Assembly: GCF_001426265.1 (NCBI RefSeq)
Contig: NZ_LMDG01000008.1
Span: 32,427 to 96,426 of the forward strand
Length of the DNA: 64,000 nucleotides
Reading direction: 5' to 3'
Source of the DNA: Rhizobium sp. Root1220
Lineage (GTDB): Bacteria > Pseudomonadota > Alphaproteobacteria > Rhizobiales > Rhizobiaceae
Shown: one piece after another, positions 19,460 through 28,272 of the stretch
How positions within the stretch are numbered: the first letter of the stretch is position 1
Layout: each line of letters opens with the position of its first letter
Translations under genes and position numbers: made by a program
Notes under the pieces: model-generated
Told to the model about the DNA's origin: nothing
The model's input: the letters and a program-made list of their open reading frames with translations, nothing else
The model's database searches: none

Positions 19460-21154
19460 ATGTACGGATACATCCGTCCCGGAAGCAGCCAGCCCGTCTG
19501 GCTGTTTCCTTTAGTCGTTGCCGTCGTCCTGATCCTCAGCGTGCTGCCTCTGGCGCGGCTGGCGGTGACCGGTATTGCCGCGCTCGCAAACGGCGGCGTC
19601 TGGGCCGTGCTCGGCGATCCGGCGCTCTGGTCGGCGACTTACTATACATTGGTGACTGCCATCCTCGGCACGCTGATCTCGCTCGTCATCGGCTGCGCCT
19701 TCGCCTTCCTGTTGACGCTGACGGATATCCGTGGCAAGGGGGCCCTGAGCTTCCTCTTCGTGCTGCCGATGATGATCCCGCCGCAGGTGACCGCACTTGC
19801 CTGGGTACAGATGACGGGCCCGTCGAGCCCGCTTCTGAAGGCACTGCACATCGCCCCGCCGATGGGATCGCCGCAGCCGCTCTATTCGCTCAGTGGCATC
19901 GCGCTGCTTTATGGCGTCCAGCATGCGCCGCTCGTCTATCTCGCCCTTCGTTCCGGGCTGATGAGCCTGCCGCGCGACGGCGTCGAGGCGGCGCGGCTTT
20001 CCGGCGCGACCAACCTGCGAGTCTTCCGCGACATCATCCTGCCGCTGTCGCTGCCGGGCATCATCGCCGGGGCGGCGATCTCCTTCGTCTCCTGCACCGG
20101 CAATTTCGGCATTCCGGCGATCCTCGGCATCCCGGCCTCGATCTATACGCTGCCGACGCTGATCTTCACCAAGTTCGCGGCCTTCACCAGCCGCACCTTC
20201 GGCGATGTCGCGCTGCTTTCGGCGATCATCGCGATCATCGCGGTGGCCGGCCTTGCCGTTCAGGACCGCGCGCTGCGCGGCCGCGACTATCGCGTGCTCG
20301 GGCTTTCGGGCGCTACAGCCGCCTTCGAGATCGGCGGATGGAAATTCCTGTTGACGCCGCTTCTTTGGCTCGTCCTGTTCTTCATGCTGGCAGCGCCCTT
20401 CTTCGCACTGGTCGCGGGTGCGCTGGTGCCGGCCTATGGCGTACCGTTCACTTTCAAGACCGTGACCTTCAACGCCTTCTACGAGATTCTCTTCCGGCAG
20501 GCGGTGACGCGCACGGCCTTTGCCAATTCGCTGTCGCTTGCGGCCGGAACGGCGGTATGTCTCCTTGCGGTGACAGTGCTTGCCGCCTATGCGCTATCGC
20601 GGCGCCGAGATGCCCTCGGCCGCATCGTATCGAGCCTGATCGAGATACCCTATTCGATGCCGGGCATCGTCATGGCGGTCTCCTTCATCCTCGTTTTTGC
20701 GGCACCCATCCCGATCCTTAATGTGACGCTCTACGGCACGATCTGGATCATCCTGATCGCCTATTTCTCGAGCTTCTTCGCCGTCAGCCTCAAGCCGGTC
20801 GTCTCCGCCTTCCACCAGCTCGATCCGGCGCTGGAGGAGGCGGCCAGGCTTTCCGGCGCAGGCTTTTTCCGGCGGCTGAAGGACATCATCGTGCCGCTGA
20901 TCGCTCCGGCGGCCGGTGCGTCGGTGATCCTCGTCTTCCTGATCGCCTGCAACGAGCTGACGATCTCGGCGCTGCTCTGGTCGGCGGGCACGCAGACGCT
21001 CGGCGTCGCCATCTACAATCTCGACGACAGCGGCAGTTCCGACCTTGCCTCGGCGCTTTCCGTGCTCGTCGTCCTCATGGTCGTGTTCATGATGCTGCTT
21101 CTCGAACTGATGGCAAAGCGGCTGCCGAAGGGAGTGGTGCCGTGGCGAAGCTGA
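19460..21154 (+). CDS. ABC importer, fused double permease (FbpB-like)
   Basis: The 564-residue inner-membrane protein carries two permease units in tandem, as in FbpB. Each has about six helices and an EAA loop: VEAARLSGATNLRVFRDIILPL at about 175, and LEEAARLSGAGFFRRLKDIIVPL at about 460 (split here only for citation). It sits 17 bases after the binding-protein gene and overlaps the ATPase gene by 13 bases. It forms the membrane channel of the importer. Confidence 0.92.
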   Translation: MYGYIRPGSSQPVWLFPLVVAVVLILSVLPLARLAVTGIAALANGGVWAVLGDPALWSATYYTLVTAILGTLISLVIGCAFAFLLTLTDIRGKGALSFLFVLPMMIPPQVTALAWVQMTGPSSPLLKALHIAPPMGSPQPLYSLSGIALLYGVQHAPLVYLALRSGLMSLPRDGVEAARLSGATNLRVFRDIILPLSLPGIIAGAAISFVSCTGNFGIPAILGIPASIYTLPTLIFTKFAAFTSRTFGDVALLSAIIAIIAVAGLAVQDRALRGRDYRVLGLSGATAAFEIGGWKFLLTPLLWLVLFFMLAAPFFALVAGALVPAYGVPFTFKTVTFNAFYEILFRQAVTRTAFANSLSLAAGTAVCLLAVTVLAAYALSRRRDALGRIVSSLIEIPYSMPGIVMAVSFILVFAAPIPILNVTLYGTIWIILIAYFSSFFAVSLKPVVSAFHQLDPALEEAARLSGAGFFRRLKDIIVPLIAPAAGASVILVFLIACNELTISALLWSAGTQTLGVAIYNLDDSGSSDLASALSVLVVLMVVFMMLLLELMAKRLPKGVVPWRS

Positions 21155-22170
21155 TCCTCAACCGCGTCGCCAAGGACTTCGGCACCGGCCGCGCCGCCGT
21201 CAGCGATCTTTCGCTCGACGTGCGGGAAGGTGGCTTCCTGGCGCTGCTCGGCCCTTCCGGCTGCGGCAAGACGACGGTGCTGCGCATGATCGCCGGTTTC
21301 GAGACGCCGACGGATGGCTCCATCCATCTCGGTGAACGGCTGCTGGCCGACGCGTCGCAATCGCTGCCGCCGGAGAGGCGCAACATGGCGATGGTGTTCC
21401 AGTCCTATGCGCTTTGGCCGCATATGAGCGTTGCCAACAATGTCGGCTATCCGCTGAAGGTGCGCGGCATTTCCGGCGAACTGTACCGGCAGAAGGTGCG
21501 CGAGGCGCTGGCGACGGTGCGGCTTGTCGACTACGCCGAGCGGCGTCCGGCCGATCTCTCCGGCGGCCAGCGGCAGCGCGTGGCGCTGGCGCGCTGCCTG
21601 GTGACCTCGCCCGACGTGGTGCTGCTCGACGAGCCGCTCGCCAACCTTGACCGCCATCTGAAACAGGAGATGGAAGAGACGTTTCGCGAATTCCACCAGC
21701 GCTCGGGCGCGACGATGATCTATGTCACGCACGACCAGAGCGAGGCGATGGCGCTGGCGACGGATGTCGCGGTTATGTCCGAGGGCCGGCTGTTGCAGGT
21801 GGCGCCGCCGTCGGAGATCTATGCGCGGCCGGAAGGCCGGCTGGTCGGCGGGCTGATCGGGCGCGGCGCCATACTGACGCTTGCGTCTCCGGATGGTGAC
21901 CAGCGGCAGCTTGACTGGGCGATCCTGCGGACTCTCCTTTCCGGGGCGGCGGCAGACCGGGCGAGCGCGGAGATTCTCGTTCGTCAGGAGGACGTCGTCA
22001 TCGGCAGTGACGGCATTCCCGCCAATGTCGAATCCGTCCTCTATGAGGGCGAACGTTACGCCGTGAAACTGACGCTTGCGGATGGCCAGACGCTGCGGTG
22101 TTTCAGCCGCACACCGGTCCACGCCGGTGAAAGCGTGCATGTCATCGTCAGGACCTCATGGCGGCTTTGA
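21142..22170 (+). CDS. ABC importer, ATP-binding subunit
   Basis: The 342-residue product has Walker A GPSGCGKTT, signature LSGGQRQRVALARCL, Walker B VVLLDEPLANLD and H-loop YVTHDQSEA. A C-terminal TOBE-like regulatory domain follows (about 235-342). It starts with GTG at 21142 inside the permease gene, so translation is coupled. It energises the importer encoded by the two preceding genes. Confidence 0.93.
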   Translation: MAKLILNRVAKDFGTGRAAVSDLSLDVREGGFLALLGPSGCGKTTVLRMIAGFETPTDGSIHLGERLLADASQSLPPERRNMAMVFQSYALWPHMSVANNVGYPLKVRGISGELYRQKVREALATVRLVDYAERRPADLSGGQRQRVALARCLVTSPDVVLLDEPLANLDRHLKQEMEETFREFHQRSGATMIYVTHDQSEAMALATDVAVMSEGRLLQVAPPSEIYARPEGRLVGGLIGRGAILTLASPDGDQRQLDWAILRTLLSGAAADRASAEILVRQEDVVIGSDGIPANVESVLYEGERYAVKLTLADGQTLRCFSRTPVHAGESVHVIVRTSWRL

Positions 22171-22240
22171 TTGTGCAGGGCGTCTTTCCGAAACGGCGTT
22201 TCGCCTCTACTAATGGCACGATGCCAACCGGAAATGCCTG

Positions 22241-23350
22241 ATGTCGCTTCGCCTTGCCACGTTCAACGTCGAAAACCTGATGACGCGTTTCGATTTCACC
22301 GGGTTCCGCAACCAGTTGCGCCAGGATCGCGTCATCAAGCTGTTCGAGGTTCGAAGCGAAGGGGTCTACCAACAGCTCGAACAGGCGCGTGTCATTTCCT
22401 CCACCGACGATACACTGCAGATGACGGCGCTGGCGATCGCCGATGCCGATGCTGACATTCTCTGCCTGCAAGAGATCGACAACATGGAGGCGCTGCAGGC
22501 ATTTGAATACGGCTATCTCTTCCGAATGGTCGGAAACGGCTATCGCCAGAAGTATCTGGTCGAGGGAAACGACAGCCGCGGGATCGATGTTGCCGTGCTG
22601 ATGCGCGAAGAGACGCGCGACGGCCAGAGGATAGAGCTCAAGGATATCAAGAGCCACGCGATGACAACCTATCGCGATCTCGATCTCTTCGACGACGAAC
22701 TGGCCCAGACGAATCGCATTGATGACAAGGTTTTCAAGCGAGACTGTCTGGAGCTTGACCTTCTGATCGGCGGTGTTCCGATGACGCTATACGTTGTCCA
22801 TTTTAAATCCATGGGCAGCCCGCGCGAAGGGCTGGATGGCCGTCACTACACAATGCCCATCCGCCGTGCCGAGGCGCGGGCAGTTCGCCGCCTCATCGAG
22901 GATCGCTTCGGCGCGGGGCAGACGGCCAACAAGCGATTCGTCATCTGCGGTGACATGAACGACTATCAGGAACGGGTCGACGTGATCGGCAGCCGCCGCA
23001 GCGGTTATCGCTTCGAGCACCGGGACGAGACTGTCAGCGCGCTTGACGTCTTCAGCCACGACGGCTTTGCCGAGAACGTCGTTCGGCGCCGTGATCTGAC
23101 GGATCGCTGGACGCTCTACCACGCGCGTGGACCTGAAGAGCAGTGGCTCTGCCAGCTCGACTACCTCTGGCTCTCGCCGGCACTCGCCAGAACGAATGCC
23201 GGGCGGCTGCCGGAGATCATCCGGCATGGCCAGCCCTATCGCACGGTCTTTCCGCCCGGGCAGGAGGTTGACCGATACCCCCGCACGGGCTGGGACCGGC
23301 CGAAGGCCTCGGATCATTGCCCCGTTGTTATGACATTGGACCTGATATGA
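22241..23350 (+). CDS. Endonuclease/exonuclease/phosphatase (EEP) family protein
   Basis: The 369-residue product has the EEP pattern: RLATFNVENLMTRF at the start (Asn), ILCLQEIDNMEAL (catalytic Glu), VVHFKSMGSP, VICGDMNDYQE (Asp, Asn) and ASDHCPVVMTL at the end (Asp, His). These Mg-dependent enzymes cleave phosphodiesters in nucleic acids, lipids or small molecules. No signal peptide is seen. It follows the ABC importer genes by 70 bases and overlaps the Nudix gene by 4, so it likely acts on something brought in by the importer. Confidence 0.88.
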   Translation: MSLRLATFNVENLMTRFDFTGFRNQLRQDRVIKLFEVRSEGVYQQLEQARVISSTDDTLQMTALAIADADADILCLQEIDNMEALQAFEYGYLFRMVGNGYRQKYLVEGNDSRGIDVAVLMREETRDGQRIELKDIKSHAMTTYRDLDLFDDELAQTNRIDDKVFKRDCLELDLLIGGVPMTLYVVHFKSMGSPREGLDGRHYTMPIRRAEARAVRRLIEDRFGAGQTANKRFVICGDMNDYQERVDVIGSRRSGYRFEHRDETVSALDVFSHDGFAENVVRRRDLTDRWTLYHARGPEEQWLCQLDYLWLSPALARTNAGRLPEIIRHGQPYRTVFPPGQEVDRYPRTGWDRPKASDHCPVVMTLDLI

Positions 23351-24093
23351 ACGCACATTTTTCCGAGGACTTCACCGGTTGGCCACCTGAGCGCACCGTG
23401 TTTCCGATTGCCGGGGTAGACCTCAAGGTCCTGCCGGGGGATCATCCCTTCCATGTCGCCGAAGGCAATGCCATTCGCGAGAACTGGGCGCGAGAAACCG
23501 CCGCCAATCCAGCGCTTTTCGACGGGAGGATGGTGTTCCAGAGGCGGCTGGCGCTGACCGACCGCGGTATATCCGGTGAGAGCCATGTAATCCCATTCTC
23601 GACCTTCATGTGGTGGCGGAGACAGCCGGACAGGCACGGCGGAATCCATCTTTTTGCCTATCCTGTGCTCGAGACATCGGATGGCGCGCTGGTTGCGATC
23701 CGGATGGGGGCTCATACCGCCAATCCCGGCCAGGTCTATTTCGCGGCCGGTTCCCTTGAGCCGGAAGACGTGGTGGACGGACGCTGCGACCTCGAGGCCA
23801 ACATGCGTCGCGAAGTGCACGAGGAGACGGGGCTCGATCTCGGCGAGGCGGATGCCGGCGAACGGTATTTCGCGAGCCATATCCGGCGCACCGTCACGGT
23901 GCTGCGTCTTTTTCGCTTCGGGCTGACCGCCGACGAGATGATCGAGAAGATCCACGCACATATGCTGGTTGCGGAGGACAAGGAGATATCAGGCGCGGTT
24001 GCAATCCGCTCGGCGGATCACGCCGCGCATCCGTACAACGTCTCCATGCTTCCTGTGATCGAGTGGTATTTCGGACCGACGCGGGGCGCATAA
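23347..24093 (+). CDS. Nudix hydrolase family protein
   Basis: The 248-residue product carries the second half of the Nudix box, MRREVHEETGLDL, at about 158-170. The usual first half is disturbed by a short insertion after GSLEPEDV. The ATG overlaps the stop of the EEP gene (ATGA), which decides the start over a TTG at 23317. Nudix enzymes cleave nucleoside diphosphates linked to another group. The target here is unknown. Confidence 0.78.
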   Translation: MNAHFSEDFTGWPPERTVFPIAGVDLKVLPGDHPFHVAEGNAIRENWARETAANPALFDGRMVFQRRLALTDRGISGESHVIPFSTFMWWRRQPDRHGGIHLFAYPVLETSDGALVAIRMGAHTANPGQVYFAAGSLEPEDVVDGRCDLEANMRREVHEETGLDLGEADAGERYFASHIRRTVTVLRLFRFGLTADEMIEKIHAHMLVAEDKEISGAVAIRSADHAAHPYNVSMLPVIEWYFGPTRGA

Positions 24094-24156
24094 CGCCTTG
24101 CGCTCTTTTCTCCGGTCGGGCAGGTTGGCGCACGAGGACGAGACAAGGAGGCCGAT

Positions 24157-25068
24157 GTGGCGCGCAGCTACAGCGTCTATGACGTGTTCACCGACCGCAA
24201 GCTCGAAGGCAATCCGCTGGCCGTCATCTTCGATGGTGATGAATTGAGCGATCAGGCGATGCAGGCGATCGCCAAGGAAATGAATCTCTCCGAGACGGTT
24301 TTCGTCCAGCGCTCCGGTAATCCCGCCCATAGCGCCAGGCTCAGGATTTTTACTCCGGGCCGCGAACTGCCTTTTGCCGGTCACCCGACAGTGGGCACGG
24401 CAATCGCGCTGGCCGAGCAGGCGCATGGCAATTCCACGATGGATCTCGTGTGCGTGCTGGAGGAGAATGTCGGGCCGGTGCGCTGCGCGGTCAGGCTACG
24501 GGCGGGGGAGGCAAGCTTTGCGGAATTCGACCTGCCGAAAAAATCGAAGCAGGTCACGATGCCGCTGGACAGGCTCGGAATTGCCAATGCCCTTTCGTTG
24601 AAGACGACGGAAATCGGCTTTGAGAATCATGTTCCTTCCCTCTGGAGTGCAGGCGTTCCATTTCTGCTGGTGCCTATTCATGACGTCGGTGCCGCGCAGC
24701 GTATGGATTTCGATCCTCAGTTATGGGAGGCGACGGTGCCTTTCGTCGATGGCGCTCTCGCCTCGGCTTACATCTATTGCCGCGGCGGCGTGAACCATGT
24801 GGCCAAGTTCCACGCGCGCATGTTCGCAAGCGGTATGGGGATCGTGGAGGACCCGGCAACGGGTTCGGCCGCAGCGGCCTTGTCCGGCGCGATCAATCAT
24901 TTCGACGGGCTGACGGACGGGCATCACGGCGTGATGATCGAGCAAGGCGTCGAGATGGGCCGGCCGTCCTTTATTCACCTGAACATGGATGTCGAAGGTG
25001 GCGCCATCACCAACGCCCGTATCGGCGGGCAGGCGGTCCGTCTCGCAACCGGCACTCTGGACCTTTGA
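24157..25068 (+). CDS. PhzF-family isomerase/epimerase
   Basis: The 303-residue product shows both PhzF halves: YDVFTDRKLEGNPLAVIFD and NLSETVFVQ (with the catalytic Glu) at the N-terminus, then LPFAGHPTVGTA and VEDPATGSAAAALSGA. The family includes trans-2,3-dihydro-3-hydroxyanthranilate isomerase and many unassigned relatives. The start codon is GTG at 24157 with AAGGAGG upstream. It is the last gene of the importer operon. No phenazine genes are near, so a phenazine role is unlikely. Confidence 0.88.
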   Translation: MARSYSVYDVFTDRKLEGNPLAVIFDGDELSDQAMQAIAKEMNLSETVFVQRSGNPAHSARLRIFTPGRELPFAGHPTVGTAIALAEQAHGNSTMDLVCVLEENVGPVRCAVRLRAGEASFAEFDLPKKSKQVTMPLDRLGIANALSLKTTEIGFENHVPSLWSAGVPFLLVPIHDVGAAQRMDFDPQLWEATVPFVDGALASAYIYCRGGVNHVAKFHARMFASGMGIVEDPATGSAAAALSGAINHFDGLTDGHHGVMIEQGVEMGRPSFIHLNMDVEGGAITNARIGGQAVRLATGTLDL

Positions 25069-25192
25069 TTCTATTGCATTTCAGCCATGCACAAAAATCT
25101 TCGCATTTGGCAGAAGAATTTTTGGGCAGGCGCTGGACAAGCACATCGATCCTGTTTATACGCCCCCTCACACCACGCAAACAAGCGCGGAC

Positions 25193-25268
<76 letters not shown>

Positions 25269-25676
25269 TTTTTCTCTAATGAGATCAATGAGTTACGCTG
25301 AATTCTTCTGTCATCAGACAAAACACGGACAGCCCGCTAGATCACCATTAGATCACGCGAGGTAAGTATCTGTTTTTCTGTTCTATTTTCGTTCCAAGTC
25401 AACAGACTTGTGGATAACCGGATTCCGGCCTGACAGTCACCTGATGAAGCTTAGGCGCGGTAGCTTCAAAACTGGGGAACTATCGAGTGCGGGGTCGGAT
25501 TCTAACCGACCATCTGCCGACGCACTGTCGGCGTCTCTGACCAGGCTGAGACCATCTCCGCACTCGCAGTCATTCTGCCCTGGCGGCCTGCAACATTCGA
25601 CATGCAGAAAAGGCGGCAGGACCTCTTCTCGACGCCGAGTCCTCCGCCCGGTCTCCCTCCTATCCTGGAGGCAAGC
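25269..25676. other. Non-coding region after tRNA-Lys
   Basis: About 400 bases without a convincing gene. It is AT-richer near the tRNA (25270-25400). I saw no integrase and no copy of the tRNA 3' end here or later in the window. Confidence 0.4.
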
Positions 25677-25859
25677 ATGGACTTTGACGACATCCGAAAC
25701 AAGCTGAAGAATATGGGCGCTCAGGCAGTCGCCGATGCCCATGCCCTTGACCTGCCCGCCGTCTACAAGCGCGTGGCCGAGATCGTCTGGGAGTATACTG
25801 GCGGCGAAGTCGTATCCGATGAAGAGCACCATCGCCGTCGTGCTGCCGAACCGTCCTGA
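25677..25859 (+). CDS. Small hypothetical protein (60 aa)
   Basis: An acidic 60-residue product (MDFDDIRNKLKNMG, then VYKRVAEIVWEYTGG). CTGGAGG lies 6 bases before the ATG. No signal peptide or membrane segment. Not recognised. It is the first of a run of small same-strand genes. Confidence 0.5.
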   Translation: MDFDDIRNKLKNMGAQAVADAHALDLPAVYKRVAEIVWEYTGGEVVSDEEHHRRRAAEPS

Positions 25860-25922
25860 GAAGGCCGACTTTCGACGTCGCATCGGCAGTCGGTACGAGC
25901 TGCTCTCTGGACGGAAAGCGCC

Positions 25923-26126
25923 ATGACCGAGCCGCCCGACCAACGTCCCGTCCGCCGCCACCCGGATCCGCTCGGCTACGACACCCGACGACCTTTCCAC
26001 GAGGTCGCCAGGGAGATGGCCGAGGACGCGCTTGCCGGACGGAACCAGGATGCGCTCGATACGGAGCTTGATGCCGTGCGCAGGAGATGGCGTCGTCCTC
26101 GATCATCCGACGGAGAAGAATTGTAG
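25923..26126 (+). CDS. Small hypothetical protein (67 aa)
   Basis: A charged 67-residue product (RRHPDPLGYDTRRPF, then MAEDALAGRNQDALDTEL) with no membrane segment. Not recognised. Good in-frame ATG, weak ribosome-binding site. Confidence 0.4.
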   Translation: MTEPPDQRPVRRHPDPLGYDTRRPFHEVAREMAEDALAGRNQDALDTELDAVRRRWRRPRSSDGEEL

Positions 26127-26198
26127 ATTCTACAATGGACAACAGCGACCGCATCCGGCAAACCTCTCATCGAAGAGGTCGCTGAGGAGCTGCGACGC

Positions 26199-26381
26199 GT
26201 GCGCGCTGAGATCGCTGTTGAGGATGACTACGAAGTCGGGCCATCGGAAGTCTATGCCTTCGATCTATATCGACCGGATCTCGATCAGCTCCTTGCCGTC
26301 CTCAGCGGTGATGCTGATCTGGCCGACCTGATCCTGAAGGAAAAGCGGGTTGTAATGACCGCCTCCGAAGAGTCCGCTTGA
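26199..26381 (+). CDS. Small acidic hypothetical protein, start uncertain
   Basis: The 60 residues after a GTG at 26199 read MRAEIAVEDDYEVGPSEVY, then DLDQLLAVLSGDADLADLIL. The same frame is open back to 26127 with coding-like sequence (KPLIEEVAEELRRV) but no good start codon. A nearby ATG at 26135 lies in another frame, so the gene may be frameshifted at its 5' end. Not recognised. Confidence 0.35.
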   Translation: MRAEIAVEDDYEVGPSEVYAFDLYRPDLDQLLAVLSGDADLADLILKEKRVVMTASEESA

Positions 26382-26411
26382 CTCCTCATACAATGAGAAC
26401 AAAATAGGAAC
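26378..26411 (+). promoter_or_regulatory. Promoter with LexA-type SOS box
   Basis: GAAC-N7-GAAC at 26397-26411 (spacer AAAATAG) is exactly the LexA box known for alphaproteobacteria. It overlaps the -10 region of a promoter with TTGACT at 26378-26383 and AAAATA at 26401-26406, 17 bases apart. The next start codon is at 26454. LexA control of the small genes downstream is inferred. Confidence 0.65.
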
Positions 26412-26453
26412 AAAATCCGTTGACGTGCGGATGAAATTCCTAGGAGATTCGCG

Positions 26454-26609
26454 GTGTCTGTACTGAAGGGATTCGAGGGTGACGCGCTCGCCGCGATCAG
26501 GAATCTCCTCGCCGACGCCGACTTTTTGAGGGACCAACTTTGGATCGCGAGCAACCTGATGTCGAAGGGCATCGCGCGCGGATGGAAGCCTCAGTACGAG
26601 CGCACGTGA
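26454..26609 (+). CDS. Small protein behind a LexA-type box (51 aa)
   Basis: A GTG start at 26454 with AGGAGA upstream opens a 51-residue frame (MSVLKGFEGDALAAIRNLL, then FLRDQLWIASNLMSKGIA). No signal peptide or clear membrane helix. Its TGA overlaps the ATG of the next gene, so the two are likely translated together. Not recognised. Its place 43 bases after the LexA-type box suggests induction by DNA damage. Confidence 0.5.
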   Translation: MSVLKGFEGDALAAIRNLLADADFLRDQLWIASNLMSKGIARGWKPQYERT

Positions 26610-26974
26610 TGAAGCATCGGCGCGGCGTCGACCTTGTTCGCGAAGGCTCCGACGCAGGGCACACCGTCGGCGAAGGCAGCCGCCGTGGATCTTCGGGATC
26701 TGAATATGCCTATCGCATCGAGGTTTGGACAGACGAGCCGGAGTCTGGCGGATTCTTGATCGAAACGATCTCCAGAGCAACGGACCATTCCGTGAGCTGT
26801 GCCGCCTATGGGGCTGCCGTTCGACAACGCCCCGGGAAGGTGCTGGTACATCTCAACGGTCGAAATCGAATGAGTGCGGAGCGTGCGCCGGATCCGCCCG
26901 TCCCGGAGTACATGCGGCCACCCGAGCGGACGGGTCGGCCGCGATCTTCAAAAGCTATGACGCCGACAGGATGA
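26609..26974 (+). CDS. Hypothetical protein of a small rhizobial family (121 aa)
   Basis: The middle part (YRIEVWTDEPESGG, then AAYGAAVRQRPGKVLVHLNG) resembles a family of short rhizobial proteins with a W-D pair and an AA-YxAAxxxxPG pattern; this is from memory and not searched. The last 30 residues are proline- and arginine-rich and may be out-of-frame sequence beyond a join. The ATG at 26609 overlaps the stop of the preceding gene. Confidence 0.45.
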   Translation: MKHRRGVDLVREGSDAGHTVGEGSRRGSSGSEYAYRIEVWTDEPESGGFLIETISRATDHSVSCAAYGAAVRQRPGKVLVHLNGRNRMSAERAPDPPVPEYMRPPERTGRPRSSKAMTPTG

Positions 26975-26998
26975 CGCTGGCGCAGCTTGAGGAGTGGT

Positions 26999-27166
26999 AT
27001 GTCCTCGGCGGCAAGTGTGCGGCGTGTACGCACCAAGGATTCGTGGATCGCTGGGAACTCGGTCGACCCCGGCAAGGGCTGGTTCCCGATCTTCCGTTTC
27101 TATAGCCCGAGCGAGCCCTACTTCGACAAGACGTGGAAGCTTGAAGATATCAAGGCGACAAAGTAG
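26999..27166 (+). pseudogene. DUF1214 C-terminal remnant
   Basis: The frame ending at the TAG of 27164-27166 reads DSWIAGNSVDPGKGWFPIFR, then FYSPSEPYFDKTWKLEDIKA. This is the C-terminal end of DUF1254/DUF1214 proteins (the GWFPIFRFYSP and TWKLEDI pattern). The remaining 350 or so residues of a normal protein are missing, and unrelated sequence lies upstream. Confidence 0.6.
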
Positions 27167-27211
27167 CGAGACGGGTCTCAGACAGGAACGCAATCACATC
27201 AGGAGGAGCAG

Positions 27212-28057
27212 ATGCCATCTCGGCTTTCATTTGTTCTGGCGGGCCTTGTGGCGGTGGGCCTGACCGCACCTGTCCAATCATTCGCGCAGTCGGCGGTCGA
27301 GCCGGGAACGCCGCAGAGTGGCATCCCGAGTTTGCCGTCCGACATGCCACATGGATACCTCGATCCTGCAGGCTTGCCAGACAGTCTGGCCATTTTGCGG
27401 CCACCTCCACCACTGGACTCTTCTGCCTTCGCTGACGACGAGGCCGCGCGTGAAGCTGCGTCCAAGCTGCGCGATACGGCGCGTTGGTCGCTTGCGGTCA
27501 GTGATGCCGATCTCCATTTTCCGCATGCTGCCGAGACATTCTCGTGTGCGGCGAACCTGCCGATCTCGAACGAGCGAACTCCGAAACTCTACACATTGCT
27601 GGCCAAGTCTCTCGTGGATGTGGGTCTTTCCACTTATCGTGCAAAGACCCACTATCAGCGCGTAAGACCGTTTGTCCTGCACAACGCGACGAGCTGCACC
27701 CCTGGTGACGAGGATGCTTTGCGCCGAGACGGCTCCTATCCATCCGGCCACAGCGCTGCGGGGTGGGGATGGGCGCTGATCTTGACCGAGGTCTTTCCAG
27801 ACCGTGCCGATGCGATCTTGAAACGCGGTTGGGCTTTCGGTGAAAGCCGAATTGTTTGCAACGTTCATTGGAAAAGCGACGTTGATGCCGGCCGTATCAT
27901 GGCTGGAGCGGCAGTTGCCAGACTACACGCCGTTCCGGCATTCGACGCCGATCTCAAAGCCGCGAAGGCCGAAATCGCTGTCGCGCGGGCTGAAGGAGCA
28001 ATGGCCACCGCCGAGACATGTGCTGGCGACGAGGCATCGTCACGACCAGGTCGCTAG
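27212..28057 (+). CDS. Class A acid phosphatase (PAP2 family)
   Basis: The 281-residue product has a Sec signal peptide (1-26, cut after FAQ). The class A phosphatase signature is complete: K145 and R152-P153 in AKTHYQRVRPF, SYPSGHS at 175-181 with H180, and R213, H219 and D223 in SRIVCNVHWKSDVDAG. These vanadium-haloperoxidase-fold enzymes release phosphate from many phosphomonoesters in the periplasm. GGAGGAG precedes the start. It stands alone among remnants and looks intact. Confidence 0.92.
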   Translation: MPSRLSFVLAGLVAVGLTAPVQSFAQSAVEPGTPQSGIPSLPSDMPHGYLDPAGLPDSLAILRPPPPLDSSAFADDEAAREAASKLRDTARWSLAVSDADLHFPHAAETFSCAANLPISNERTPKLYTLLAKSLVDVGLSTYRAKTHYQRVRPFVLHNATSCTPGDEDALRRDGSYPSGHSAAGWGWALILTEVFPDRADAILKRGWAFGESRIVCNVHWKSDVDAGRIMAGAAVARLHAVPAFDADLKAAKAEIAVARAEGAMATAETCAGDEASSRPGR

Positions 28058-28272
28058 CAGCGCATATGCGAGTCCCGGACAGTAGCCAAGGCATTGGGAC
28101 AGACCATCGGTTACCGAGGAGAAGCAGTAACGGGATGACCGGATGGAGAAACTGTTTAGCAACCTTCACCGCGAGATCGCAGAGGAAAACACTGCCGCTT
28201 CTCATTCCCCGCCGCCGCAGCGCCGAGGGATTTTTGGGATGGCTGTTCGGACGGTAAATATCGCTAGGCAGA

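Noticed and set aside
21013..22140. Minus-strand frame of 375 codons over the ABC ATPase gene
   Set aside because: Walker and signature motifs are on the plus strand; the minus frame has no family pattern.
25475..25500. Possible EcfG site before the 60-residue gene
   Set aside because: GGAAC is followed by TT at the right distance but without GTT, and lies nearly 200 bases from the start.
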